NCBI RefSeq assembly: GCF_036370855.1
Contig: NC_088099.1
Coordinates: 152,105,517 to 152,169,516 of the forward strand
Origin: Dromaius novaehollandiae
Lineage: Eukaryota > Chordata > Aves > Casuariiformes > Dromaiidae
Reading direction: 5' to 3'
DNA length: 64,000 nt
In this document: one piece after another, positions 25,960 to 37,871 of the stretch
Numbering within the stretch: position 1 is the first letter of the stretch
Layout: each line of letters starts with the position of its first letter
The notes under the pieces: model-generated
The model's database searches: none
Seen by the model: the letters and a program-made list of their open reading frames with translations, nothing else
Told to the model about the DNA's origin: nothing
Translations under genes and position numbers: made by a program

Positions 25960-26436
25960 TTAGGGACCATTAACCACTGTCCTGTGAGTCCAACCATCCA
26001 GCCAGTTTTTACCCATCTGAATGTCCACCCATCTAGACCATAATATCTTGAGTACAAGAATACTGTTGGAGAGAGTGGTAAAAACCTTGCTAAAGTTGAG
26101 ATAAATGGTATCAACTGCTCTCCCTTCATCCATGCATCCAGGCATTTTATCACAGAAGGCAATCAGGTTGGTCAAGTGTGATTTACCCTTGGTAAATCCA
26201 TGCTGATTGTTCCCAATCACCTTCTTCCCGTTCTTGTGCCCAGAAATGGTTTCCAAGAGAACTTGTTCCATGATTTTCCCAGGGACTGAATGGAGACTGA
26301 TCAGCCTGTAGCTGCCTGGGTCATCTTTTTGACCTCTTTTGAAGAATGGTGTGACATTTCCCTTTCCCCAGTCATCAGGGACCTTTCCCAATCTCCATGA
26401 CTTTTTGAAGATGATAGACAGCAGCCTTTTAAGCAC
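25960..26436 (-). pseudogene. CR1 ORF2 reverse-transcriptase fragment (inactive)
   Basis: This 158-codon open stretch reads as the N-terminal half of a CR1 reverse transcriptase. It shows VPDDWGKGNVTPFFKRGQK, then DDPGSYRLISLHSVPGKIME, QHGFTKGKSHLTNLIAF and DEGRAVDTIYLNFSKVF. The last motif is normally YLDFSKAF and holds a metal-binding aspartate of the polymerase. Here that residue is asparagine, so even the open part would be catalytically dead. The frame ends before the second aspartate motif (FADD). The neighbouring minus-strand stretch 26508-26690 is the segment just upstream, with GELMSTDTDKAEVLNVFFAS, in another frame. The protein once copied CR1 RNA at its target site; this copy is a fossil. 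Confidence 0.85.
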
Positions 26437-26997
26437 AGAGACCAGTTCTCTCAGCAGCTTTGAATGAAGCCCATCTTGTCCCAGAGACCTGAGTGGAGTG
26501 AATTATCTCAAGTAGTTCCTGACTTGTTCCTCATCCACTGGTGGTAGGTCTTCTCCTTGACCTCTGCACTAATCAAAGAGGTCTGGGAGACATTGCTGGT
26601 GAAGGCTGAGGCAAAGAAGACATTGAGTACCTCAGCCTTATCTGTGTCTGTTGACATTAATTCACCCACCCCATTCAGAATGGTCTCCATTTTCCATGTT
26701 CAGCCTCTTAATGCAGCGGTAGAAGCTCTTCTTCTTGTCCTTGAAGTCTCTTGCAAGTCTCAATTCCATTTGAGCTTTGGAACCATCCAAATGTTACTAA
26801 ATTCCTTCTTTGTAGCCTGTTGCTATTTTCTCATTCTGTATACTGTTGTTTTGCACCAGAGCTCTGCCATGGGTTCCCCGCTTAGCCAAGATGATCTCCT
26901 GATAGGCCTACTTAAGTTTCCTGAGTGTGGGAATGGACGACAGTTCTTGCACTTAAAGGATACCGTCCTGAAAGGCCTGCCAACTTTCCTGAGCTCT

Positions 26998-27512
26998 TTA
27001 AACTTTTGAGGCTGCTTCCCATTGGGTTTCATTTGTCATGTTCCTGGATAAATCAAAATCTGCTTTCCTGAAGTTCAGGATCTGTACTCCACCACTTCCC
27101 TTCTTCACTCCCTCCAAGATATTCAATTCCACTATTTCATGGTTACTACAGCCAAGACTACCATTGATTAGCAAATCTCCAAACAGTTCTTCCTTGTTAG
27201 AGAGTAGCAGTTTCAGCTGTGAATTACTCCTGGTTGGCCCATATAGCACCTGTATCAAGAAGTTGTCCCTTACACCTTCCAAAAATTTTGGCTTCTTGTA
27301 TCCTACCTACTGTGTTGCCTTTCCACCTGATGAAGGTTGAAGTCACCTGTAAGAACCAGGGTCTGTGATCCAGAGGCTTTAGTCTTTAAAGAAGACTTCT
27401 TCAGCTTCCTCAGCCTGATTAGTGTAAAATTACTGGCTGGCTCCTCTGATCCTGACCTGTGAGCTCTCAGCCAGCCCATTGTCCATCCCAAATGGAAGCT
27501 TCGTATGTGCAT
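26998..27512 (-). pseudogene. CR1 ORF2 endonuclease fragments
   Basis: Two open stretches in different frames cover the end of an APE-type endonuclease. The first, 27303-27512, ends with TLVLTGDFNLHQ, matching the conserved GDFN motif of these nucleases. The second, 26998-27282, has NFLIQVLYGPTRSNSQLKLL, LSNKEELFGDLLINGSLGCS and NHEIVELNI; the SNHE stretch corresponds to the catalytic SDH motif with Asp changed to Asn. The frame break between them and the altered motif mean the copy is inactive. The enzyme family nicks target DNA to prime LINE insertion. Confidence 0.8.
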
Positions 27513-27978
27513 GCTTCTCCTTCACACAGAGGGCCACCACCCCCACCCAATCACCCTTGTATGTCTGCGCTGAAGAGTTTGTATCTATCAATCACTGCAC
27601 CCCAGATGTGTCAGCTGTTCCACCATATCTCAGTTACTCCATCATCATCATCATGCTGCGATCACACATGGGAACAACAGCACCTGAGGTCTCTTCTTCC
27701 CATCATACTTTGCTTTGCTTTCCACCTGTATGTACTCTTTCCTCACTTAACTGTGTGTCATAATCTCTCTTGCATCTAGAAGGACATTAGAAGAATTCTC
27801 TGTGTTGATGTTCAGAGCCTAATAAAGTCTGACTTTGTAATGGCTTTCATATGCAAGAAAAAGTGAATTCTGCTCTTGGTATATTTCAAGTCTGAAGTGG
27901 GCCTAGAGTATATGTAAGATAAGAACTTCACTTTTGGGCAAGAGGAATTATGGGGAAGAAAAATAAACAAAAAAACAC

Positions 27979-28002
27979 CAGTAGTAGTAGTAGCAGCAGC
28001 AG
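27979..28002. repeat. AGT/AGC trinucleotide repeat
   Basis: Four AGT-type triplets followed by AGC-type triplets, within otherwise unremarkable AT-rich DNA. Confidence 0.85.
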
Positions 28003-31000
28003 CTGGAAGAGCTTCTAGAGGACTATTTCTAAATTGGAGACAAACATTACAGAAAACTTTATCTTAAGAGACCACTAAAACCAGTAATTGGGTCTGAGAG
28101 AATGAAAGACTACTATAAAAGATTTTTTCCCCTTTAAAAGAACAAAACAGTCTTCTAAATGTGGTAGCCCACACATGGCTGTGAGCAGCACAAATGTGGA
28201 TGTGATAGCAGGATCTGATGACACTTTGTTGATAGCAAATATCACTAATAACAATGCTGCTGTATGGTTGGGCTAAAGCTGTACTCATTACCCAAATTTC
28301 TGAGTTTTAAAGCTTTTCAGACAGAAATAATAGAAATAGATTTTCCCAGCAATGCAAAATGAATTCTATTTATTTGTTTTAGTGAACAAATGTTCTTATG
28401 TCACTATTCCTATTTAACACAAAGAATGGCTGACAAAATTTCCTCTTTGGAAATAGGAAGCAAGTATTAACTTGTATAGCTAAGTATGATATTCCTAAAA
28501 TTCACTACAGTTTAGGTTAAAGTCCCAGAATGTGAAGATGCCCAAGTAATCTATGGGTTTCTGTAAGTTTGTAGCCAATTTGAGAAATTTTCAGTTCTAC
28601 TGTCTTAGACTGTGCTCCTGTCAAAGCTAAGAGGAAGCTTTTTTCATTTGTGTTTTGATGAATAGCAGCTATGAAAAATGCAATATGCTTCTGAAGTTGT
28701 TGTTAATTAGAGAATCTTGTGGTCTTCAATACCCAAACCAAAACTCCTGCAGTGTTTACATATGCTGTGTGTCTTTCATATCAGAGATGGTATTAAGTCA
28801 TGGTATAATGAAGAGTCTACTTGTAGAGTTAGTCTTTCACTCATATTATAGGTTCAGTGATTGTACTTAGTCAGTCTGCAGTTTTATTTGGAAATGATGA
28901 ATTAATAATCTAGAAAACAAAACAATTCAGTCTCTCTCAGTGCTCAGGTATTGGGCAATCCTGTGCAACACTCTCCGTTGTTGTATGTGATCCAAAGACT
29001 TGTATCTCCAGAGCAACTGGATGCTTTTTGCTCAGTCTATGAGCTTATGAACTTGAGGTGTTCTGAGATTTCAGGAAACAAAAGCATGTGGAAATAGATT
29101 AGAATTGTGTGTTTGAAGATAATAATTAGACATCACTGGTGGAAAGAGGCTTTATATGCTTTCATATGAAAACAGTTCCTATTCCTTTCTTTTGAAAATT
29201 AATAATTGTCTCTAATATAATGCTTTACAAAGTGCTAATTCCATCTGAATTAGCATATTGTTGTCATTAGTCTTAAGAACTAACCTTTGCATGTGTTGTT
29301 TTAATAAGAATATCAAAGGCACAAATTTGTGTGAGTGAACATAAGACACTTAATTACCTACATTAAGAAAACACTACTTCATCATTGTTAATTAATTTTC
29401 CTAATTAACATATGGAATAACTGTTGATGTTGCTGCAGTACAATATACATTGCTAGAAATAAATTTCTTTTTTCATTGTCTTTATTTTTCTCACAAAGGT
29501 GGTTCATTCCATAGCTATAAAAATTGACTTTCATTGTATCTGATATGGAAATTTCAGTGTATTATACAGCAATTAATAGGTACTAAAATATTATATTCAA
29601 ACATTATATAAGCTAAATATTCGTTAAAACAAATATTTTACTTATGACCTTTTAAATCTTCTATTGAATGTAAAACTATTCATATACAATCTCAGTTTTG
29701 TTTGAAGTAACACATTTTTGTATTTGAAATAAAAGCAAGTTAGGGAATACTACAGAACACTTTAAAAAAAAAGAGTGCCTGTGAGCCATTTCACTGTGTA
29801 TTTTAAAGCTTAAATACATAGTTCTTATTTTAGCCATCATCATGTATCAAGGAAATTTGATAATTAAGAATCTCCAAATAATATTTATAAAGGTATGAAT
29901 ACACCCACATACATATATATATGTAGTCATGATGCATATTAATAGTTTCAAATGAATATCCATAATTATTCATTTAAAAGAGCTTCCCTTTAATTATATT
30001 GCATATCCCCAATAATACATATTGAAGCAGTTTTGTTATTGAAGATCCCATCCATTCACACCAGAGATATCATCACATAAGATTCAAGTTTTGAATTTAT
30101 TGAATTAGAAAGCAAAACAATCTGTTCATCAGCATTTCATGTGCTAATTGTTCTAATTAAATTAAGCTTGAATATTAAGTTCCTTATTTGCTCAAATTTG
30201 CTATTATGTCATTTGTGTCCACTAAATGTCATCGAATAATTCTTGGCATTTCATGTTTAGCATTAATAATCATTCAGTACTGAAATCAGGATGTAGAATC
30301 AGAATCAGTGATTGTGTATCATCTGGAAACTGAATGGTCTTAGTTTCAAGTTGTCATGGATTAAAAAATATTTAACATTATTGTTTTCACACCCTTTCTA
30401 GCAACCGTTACCAAGATCTTGATGAACATGAGCACAGGTGGAGTGAACTAATTGCATCCACAAGCTGAGTGAGTATAGCTATATTTTATCATCAGATAAG
30501 ATTTATATAGCAAATAAAGTATGCTATAATGGATGCTCTGAAATGCCCTGAATTGTCTTACTGTTGTGCATATAGTGCACTCTGCAGCTGAATCACCCAT
30601 CAGACAGCTGATCTATAGAGTACTCTGCAACTATATAGCACTATGTAGCTAAACAGTAAAGGACATCACTTTGAGGCACCTGCAGGAAAAAACTGTTGTG
30701 CCATTTGTGCCGCTGTAATGGAGGAGGAGGAAACTGAACATAAAGTGACTTTCTTGTTATTGTGGTGATACCTATTTTTTCAGTTTGGGGATCTTCTACA
30801 TTTTTGATCTCAAAATTTATCTCTAGTTAAACATTTTCAAATGGGTTATATTTTCTTACTAAGATTTGCTCTGTAGACCTAGGAGGCTTTGAGGGTCAAG
30901 CTGTGAATCATAAAATGCACAAGACACTGCAAGATGATAGACCTCAGTTAGTTAGTAAGTACTAATTTTTTCTGATTGTAGTTCATTCTGCCTAACTTAA

Positions 31001-34000
31001 AGCATAGGTACTGTGCAAAAAGCAAGGATTGAATGTTTTCTTATGACAAGGTGAACTGGTATTAAAGGCACAGTTTGGAGGAAGTACAGTATGAGTTAGG
31101 AACGTGGCCCAGGAATATACTGACAGAGCAAAGACAGTGTAACAGACTGCCTCAACACAGCGAACGTCTGGAGAAAACAGGTTGATCAAGTACCAAGATA
31201 AATTGGCTGGACACATCCAAGTGATGCCTTCTAGCATAATAATGACTCAAATCACTATTCTGAAGGGACTTAGTAAATTGTGAAATGACAATATATATAG
31301 GCTAATGCTCATGTATTGGATTGTCAGTATAAAGATGACAAATATCTTTGGGGAGGATTTTCCTTTTTCTGTAACATAGACAAAAATATTCATGCTGCAA
31401 ATATTCCAGTGCAATGCCAACTACTGCATCATACCTCTTTAGATATTAGAAATCCTCCTTAGTCCTTAGAAAAGAACGATTAAACATATCAGTGAAAAAA
31501 TTATATCATCTACTGAATGCCAGTCACCCTGGAAGAAAGTAAACTTCCCTGATAATGCTCTTTAAATTTGGTATCTTATAAAATATAATTTTTGTGCATT
31601 GCTCTTGCATTTTATAGTGATATATATAGTAAATATGGTGTTCTCCAAACATCATGTTCAAACATCATGTTCACCACATGGAACAAAACAAATATTCCCG
31701 TGCAGGAGTTGACAAGGGTCAAAATATCCATCTCTTCTAGTTATAAAATTGTATTCAAACCTTTGTAATGAGAGAGTCTAGCATCTGCTTTCTTATCACC
31801 TCAGTCTGGTGTTCTGGTCCACAAAGTTGTTCTTACTCCTTTCTTTAAATGACGCGGGGTCATCTAAACCTTTCTCTGCCATCCCATGTCTGTGCTCGAA
31901 TTGGTTTAGGTTCATTATTTTCTGTATTTACTTGTCTGCTGGATATTTTGGCTAGAATCCTTACACAAGAACCACCCTCATGTCCTGTGGAAGGAAGATA
32001 AACCAGATTTTTGCTTTCATGACAAAATATAAGTCGAGGAATAAGGGGAGGCAAAAATATACATGACAATAACAAATGGCACTAATGAAAATAGAATCAA
32101 CTTGGCTGGGTAAGCAGTAACATAAGTCCCCATGATATATCTATTTTAGTAAGCAGGCATTTAGGCCTGCCAAATGCTAGCTTAGTGGCTTTTTGTAAAG
32201 AGTATGGATTAGTGTCTCAATACAATTACGAAGGTTTGTTGTACTAATGGAAACAGAGGCAAATAAAAGCATGGTAACTAGATAAAAAATTAGGAAGTGT
32301 GATCTAGCCTGCCCAGCAATTATGATTCCTTTGCTAGCGTAGTTAAAAAAATAAAACAAATACTCTTCCAGAAGATTAACGCAGTTTTGGAAAATCCTGC
32401 CTTTTGGCATATTTAAAACATTACTTGTAAAACTAGCTACTTATGACTCTGTATGCCAGTTGAAAAATTAGTGCTGAAACAGAATTGTAAATTTTGCTAT
32501 TAAAGAGAATTAGGCAATCAGGCAAAAACTCTGATACAAACTAGACTGAGTAGATGAGTAGTGTGATAGCTGAGCTGAAATTTCTGTTGAGAAATTGTAA
32601 GGATGGCTGCAATAGCTTTTTTTTTTTTTTAATTTTTGATTATAAGTTGTGCAGATAGAAAAGAATCAAGAGTAGTATTAATCTAATTCAGATACCAAAG
32701 CAAAACCACTTAGGCCTGCTCACCTCTTAAGAAATAACTCTAAAAAAATTTACTAACCACTCCCCGAGGAAGCAAAATCTCAGAGAGTATTTGCAAAAAA
32801 ATGTAAAGAAACAAAGTCTTGTGCACAAGCCTCCTCGACTGTAGTGATAGGAACATGGTAGAAGTATTATGACCAATTATTCAGAATCTCACACTGGAAA
32901 GTAACAAAGAAATGAATGATGCAGGCTACAAAGGCAATGTTGCTGAACACTGAATTCATGTTGTGGACCATTGTGTTGAGCTCTCAAGTTCATTCTAACA
33001 TCCTGAATCTGGTTTTACAATAATGCCTCATGCAGGCAACCATTCCAGAATATGACTATTAAAATAAATAATCAAGATAAAATGGCAGTTGGAGACTATT
33101 TTTTTTGTAAACAAAAAGCATGACGTGACCTTCCAGAACAAAAGTACAACCAGGGAATGGTCTAGGATAGAACCTGTGGAGAAAAAAAAATACACATTTT
33201 TTTCTGTATCATGTACTACGTGTGTACTTATACATAGGGTTAGTTAAACAAAATGCATGTTATTTACCTTCTCTAGACTAAATGTAAAAAGATTTTAGTT
33301 TAGTACAATGCAGTATTAGTAAGTAAATAGAAAATAAAGTTCAACCTTTTATAGAAGTGAGAAGAAAGCTATACTTCTCTGTTAAAATTGTTAATGAAGA
33401 AAACTGCTTCCACTTGTATCTATTCCAGATAGCTGTTCTCCTAACTGGTGCAGTTAGGAGAAAAACGGGGTACCTAAAAAAGGAATGGGAAATGGCTAGT
33501 GACTGATAACAATACTATCTTTTGTTTGTGATACCTACTGTCAGAATTGCATGTATTTATACCTGACTTTGAATGGATAGAGAAGTTGTACCTCTGAGCA
33601 GTGCATGTAAATTTTAGTTCATCCATCTTCCCTAAGTGTTCTGTGCTTATAATATGATCCTAAAGTGCACACCAGTTATGAAACCAGAGTGTGCTGTGAG
33701 TGTACTGAGTGTCCTCAAGTACTGAATGGACTGAGTGTGTCTCAAATTATCTTTTTACAACTCATTAAATCATAGTGGGTTAGATGCTGTGTAAATAGTC
33801 ACAGTTTTTTTTAAATTCTCTTTTAGTGACAGCTTAAGCATAACCAAAGATAGTCTTTATTACTATTATTATTATTACTTACTTTATGGAATATGTTCTT
33901 GGCAGAACAAACAAGATCTATATAAACTTAAACCAAGAAAAAAAAATTAAGGACATCTTCCATATAAAAATTATTTGCTTTTGGTCCAACCCATGGTTAA

Positions 34001-35338
34001 ATTTGAGGCTTCTTGCTTGGACATATTGATCTCAACTGATGTTAAGCATACAAAGATAGGATCTTTACATTAATTCAAATCCCAATCCAGTGAATGAGAT
34101 GTCAGGAAAGATTGTGGGGGGATGTTATAAAATATTCCCACCTAGATAATTCTGTGGAAATGTAGGCTGCCATTTTTGCATCAGTCAGTGGCAATATCTT
34201 GGTAGCCTCTGGAGAATGTGCATACAGAACACCATCAGAATAAAAGGTTTTTTTTTTTTTCTTTTTCTAGTTTTGAGGTAATCAGAATCATGTATGTTTT
34301 TACTACTATATAGTATATTGAGTAATCTTGGATATGCATTTTATGGTTTTGAAATATTTCAGTGAATCAGAAACTGATATCACACAGAGATGTTTTTCAC
34401 TGTTAAGCATTCATGTTGTAGGAAAACGGAATAGCTAAAGGTATCTCTCATCCTTCTCAGCATCTTTTTCTTTTATTACAAATAATTTGCCTGAAAACCT
34501 TTTTTCAAGTAATGGTTGAAATACTTAATTAGTGCAGCACTGCCGTTCACTATTTTTTTTTCTGAAATAATTGGCAGACTGTGGGTGTGTAGAAAATTTT
34601 TTCTAAGTACATTATTTATTTCTGAAGAGCAGAAAACTTTGCAAATTTGTAGGCGACCTAACATATAGCAGCTACTGTGGGGGAGGAAGCTCCTAATAAA
34701 ATGTATTTTATATATTCAGGCTCAGAGTCTAACTTATCCACAGTGTAAAGTGGTCTGTAATGAAAAATGACCTTTGGTGACAACACTGAAGAGGAGAAAA
34801 GGTTGACAAACCTCACAAATATCACATTTAACATAGGAATAAAATCCATATTCTTTCCTTCTTCCTTAGTATACTTAGATGCATTGCAAATAAAAATACT
34901 CTTGTTTGCATTAATGAACATTGGATTTAATAAAGTATATATATTTCTTTTCTGATGACACATACAATAAGATAAGCCCCATGTGAAGAAGTATCTTGCA
35001 TCATGCCCTGGAAGTTAGCAAGCACAGGTAATTTTCTACCACGTTTTCAGAAAGGGAAGTTTTGAATCAGGCTATAGGAAAAAGTACTCAGAGACAAATA
35101 AATTAAAACCAAGATGTTCAAGAGTGATGAGTAAAGAAAGTGCAGCCCTTCTCAGAAAAGCAGCCCCTTTTTAATGTGTTCAAGAAAGACTCATACAGAT
35201 CGAGATGCCCAAGAATCCTAGTATTCTACTTGTTATTAGTTATTCTAATATGTTATTCAAAGATGTTGGTCTAAGAACCTAAGTAGACATTTGGGGAAAG
35301 GCTGATGTGTAAAAATCACTTAGTATGCATAACATTGT

Positions 35339-35386
35339 CTCAGAGCTGACATATTATGGCAACTCAGAGCTGACATATTATGGCAA
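35339..35386. repeat. Perfect 24-bp tandem duplication
   Basis: Two identical copies of a 24-bp unit (starting CTCAGAGCTGAC, ending ATTATGGCAA) at 35339-35362 and 35363-35386. Identity suggests a young event. Confidence 0.95.
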
Positions 35387-36432
35387 TTTCATGTAATAGA
35401 CTTGAGGTTTATTGGGGCTTTTTTTTTAATTTTAGGAAAAAAGCTAGAATAAATGTTTTATGTTTTGAGTATGCACCCATAGTATGAAGACTGAAGCAAG
35501 TGGCTTGGCAAAGTGAGTCTGTTTGCATTTATCTTTATTTTTAGTTTGCAATTATAAAACCAGACCGTCCTATGCAGGCCAATTATCATATCTGTAGCTA
35601 AAGGCATTTTATCAGATAGACAACATTAGCATGAAAAATAGGCCTCTTTGACTTCCACTAATAATATAAGTTAAATTAACCATGAAAATATCTATGCTTT
35701 ACAGGAATTAAAAAAAAGCAAATCATACGAATTACTAAATTTATGCCTCATTGAGTGTTAGTTGCTTTCATAAATGTATCAGTTTTACTTTATTGTCCAT
35801 GTGTACAGCAACCTTAGTATGTATTCGTCTCATTGCCAAATGTTAACATTATAATTTATCAGGCATTCAGAATGAACAATTTATGCCCTGTCTAAGACAC
35901 TTTTAATTAAGTTATTATAATATTCAGTATAATAATAACAAGTATTTATACGGAATTGATTTCATCTTAGATGAATTTTGTAAGCATTAAGACGACCTCA
36001 GCCTTTACACTCTCCAGGTTCCACAGTTTTCTATGCAGAAACAACACAGCCAGCCAGCCACATCTAGGCAGCATCTGGAATAGTTGTCATGACCTTCACC
36101 TCTCAAAACATAGACATCTCACCTAGTGAGATAAGGGAACAGCTTCACTAACTCAGCTAATGGAGTGCACTGATGTGCGTATGAGTTGGTCAGACATTCT
36201 GCTCAACAGAGGATAAAAACGACTGTATGCATTTGCATTGATTCATCAGAACAGTTGCTATTTTCAGGGCCAGTACATATGCAGATATTACTTCAAGTAG
36301 AGGCCATACAGAATAACTGAGCTGTTATCAAAGGGAGGAGGGAGAATAAGTCATTACTTATGAGACAGCAAAGTCAAAAAATGAGAAAACGTTATGAAAA
36401 AACTGTTCTTTAGTAAGCACAAGGCTTAAAGA

Positions 36433-37657
36433 ATCACAGAATCACAGGATGACTGAGGTTGGAAGGGACCTCTGGAGATATCTAGTCCAACCCCACTGCT
36501 CAAGCAGGGTCACCTAGCGAACATTGCACAGGATCGTGTCCAGGCGGCTTTTGAATATATCCAAGGATGTAGACTCCACAACCTCCCGGGCAACCTGTTC
36601 CAGTGCTCAACCACCATCACAGTAAAGGAGTTTTTCCTCATGTTCAGATGAAATTTCCTGTGTTTCCATTTGTGCCTGTTGCCTCTTGTCCTGTCGCTGG
36701 GCACCACTGAAAATAGTCTGGCCCCATCCTCTTTACACCCTCCCTTAAGATATTGGTATACATTGATAAGATCCCATCCCAGTCTTCTCTTCTCCAGGCT
36801 AAACAGGCCCAGCTCTCTCAGCCTTTCCTCATAGGACAGTTGCTCCAATCATCTTCGCAGCCCTCCATTGGACTCTCTCCAGTAGTACCATGTCTCTCTT
36901 CTATTGGGGAGCTCAGAATTGGACACAGTACTCCAGATGTGGCCTCATCAGAGCTGAGTAGAGGGGGAGTATCGCCTCCCTCAACCTGCTGGCAACACTC
37001 TTCCTAATGGACCCCCAGATACCATTGGCCTTCTTGGCCACGAAGGCATGTTGCTGGCTCATGCTAAACTTGTTGTCCACCAGGACTCCCAGGTCCTTCT
37101 CTGTAGAGCTGCTTTCCAGAAGGTCAGCCTCCAACCTGTGCTGGTGCAGGGGGGTTATTCCTCCCTAGGTGCAGGACCCTGCACTCGCCTTTGTTGAACT
37201 TCATGAGGTTCCTCTCCACCCAACTCTCCAGCCTGCCTGAGGTCTCTCTGAATGGCAGCACAGTCCTCTGGTGTAGCAGCCACTCCTCCCAGTTTTGTAT
37301 CATCAGCAAACTTGCTGAGGGTGCACTCTGTCCCTTCATCCAGGTTGTTGGTGAATAAGCTGAACAATACTGGACCCAGTACTGACCCCTGGGACACAAC
37401 GCTAGCTACAGGCCTCCAACTAGACTCTGTGCCACTGATCACAATCCTCTGAGCTCTGCAATTCAGCCAGTTTTCAATCCACTTCACTGTCCACTCATCT
37501 AACCCACACTTCCTGAGCTTGCCTATGAGGATGTTATGGGAGACAGAGTTGAAAGCCTTGCTGCAGTCAAGGTAGACAACATCTGCTGCTCTCCCTTCAT
37601 CTATCCAGACAGCCATTCCATCAGAGAAGGCTATCAGATTGGTTAAGCACAATTTAA
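36433..37657 (-). mobile_element. CR1 LINE, 5'-truncated, well preserved
   Basis: The left edge is a clean CR1 3' end (AGAATCACAGAATCACAGGA, GGTTGGAAGGGACCTCTGGA, TCTAGTCCAACCCCACTGCT). The copy runs for 1.22 kb through the antisense of the ORF2 C-terminal region into the reverse transcriptase, ending at about 37657. Minus-strand open stretches at 37155-37652, 37124-37399, 36913-37134 and 36510-36848 are consecutive parts of ORF2 in different frames, so about three small indels have broken it. This is the least diverged CR1 here, so probably among the youngest. Confidence 0.95.
37155..37652 (-). pseudogene. CR1 ORF2 reverse-transcriptase fragment
   Basis: 165 open codons cover the core of the CR1 polymerase domain. 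They start at [20 protein letters not shown] and include [19 protein letters not shown] (motif A, with its aspartate), [15 protein letters not shown] (motif B; the proline usual after the first V is replaced by S) and [10 protein letters not shown] (motif C, both aspartates present). The frame then shifts: after AAIQRDLRQ the expected sequence continues in another frame as [20 protein letters not shown] (37124-37399). The methionine at the right end is not a real start, as the element is 5'-truncated there. The polymerase residues are intact, but the protein is truncated and frameshifted, so it should be inactive. Confidence 0.9.
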
Positions 37658-37857
37658 AGGTTTCATTAGAATACTAAAATGTGGAGAAGAACAGGCAGAA
37701 CAACACATATTTAACATATGTGGAATCTGTGAAGCTTGAATGACTGTAGCCCACCAACAAAGATTTTTCTTTTTTTAAAAGAGATTAGCCAGCATGGTCT
37801 CTGGAATGATGAAAATAGTAACTCAGAGACTGCAAGTGAACTGCAAGTGAATAGATT

Positions 37858-37871
37858 CCCCCCCCCCCCCC
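37858..37871. repeat. Poly-C tract
   Basis: Fourteen consecutive C, unusual in this AT-rich setting and a likely slippage hotspot. Confidence 0.9.

Larger units (their letters stand above)
24984..27740 (-). mobile_element. Long CR1 LINE copy with ORF2 remnants
   Basis: This is the longest CR1 in the window. The 3' end is at the left (ATAATTCAGGTTGGAAGGGA at about 24988). From right to left on the minus strand it carries an endonuclease remnant (27303-27512 and 26998-27282), a linker (26823-27032) and reverse transcriptase (26508-26690, then 25960-26436). It then runs through the C-terminal region into the 3' UTR. Fragments lie in different frames, so at least three frameshifts separate them, and stops interrupt the rest. 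Beyond 27512, sequence such as GAAGAGTTTGTATCTATCAA near 27573 still resembles antisense CR1 upstream sequence, so the copy reaches about 27740. The extreme 5' end is missing or too diverged to see. Confidence 0.85.
27741..36432. other. AT-rich stretch with possible conserved regulatory DNA
   Basis: No recognised gene over 8.7 kb. It includes an AGT/AGC trinucleotide run at 27979-28002 and a perfect 24-bp tandem duplication at 35339-35386. From about 28860 to 30400 the sequence is dense in TAATTA, TTAATTA and CATTAATAATCATTC-type words, the kind seen in conserved non-coding regulatory elements. That reading is only an inference from word content. A 67-bp segment with strong-looking splice sites follows at 30402-30468. 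Confidence 0.5.
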
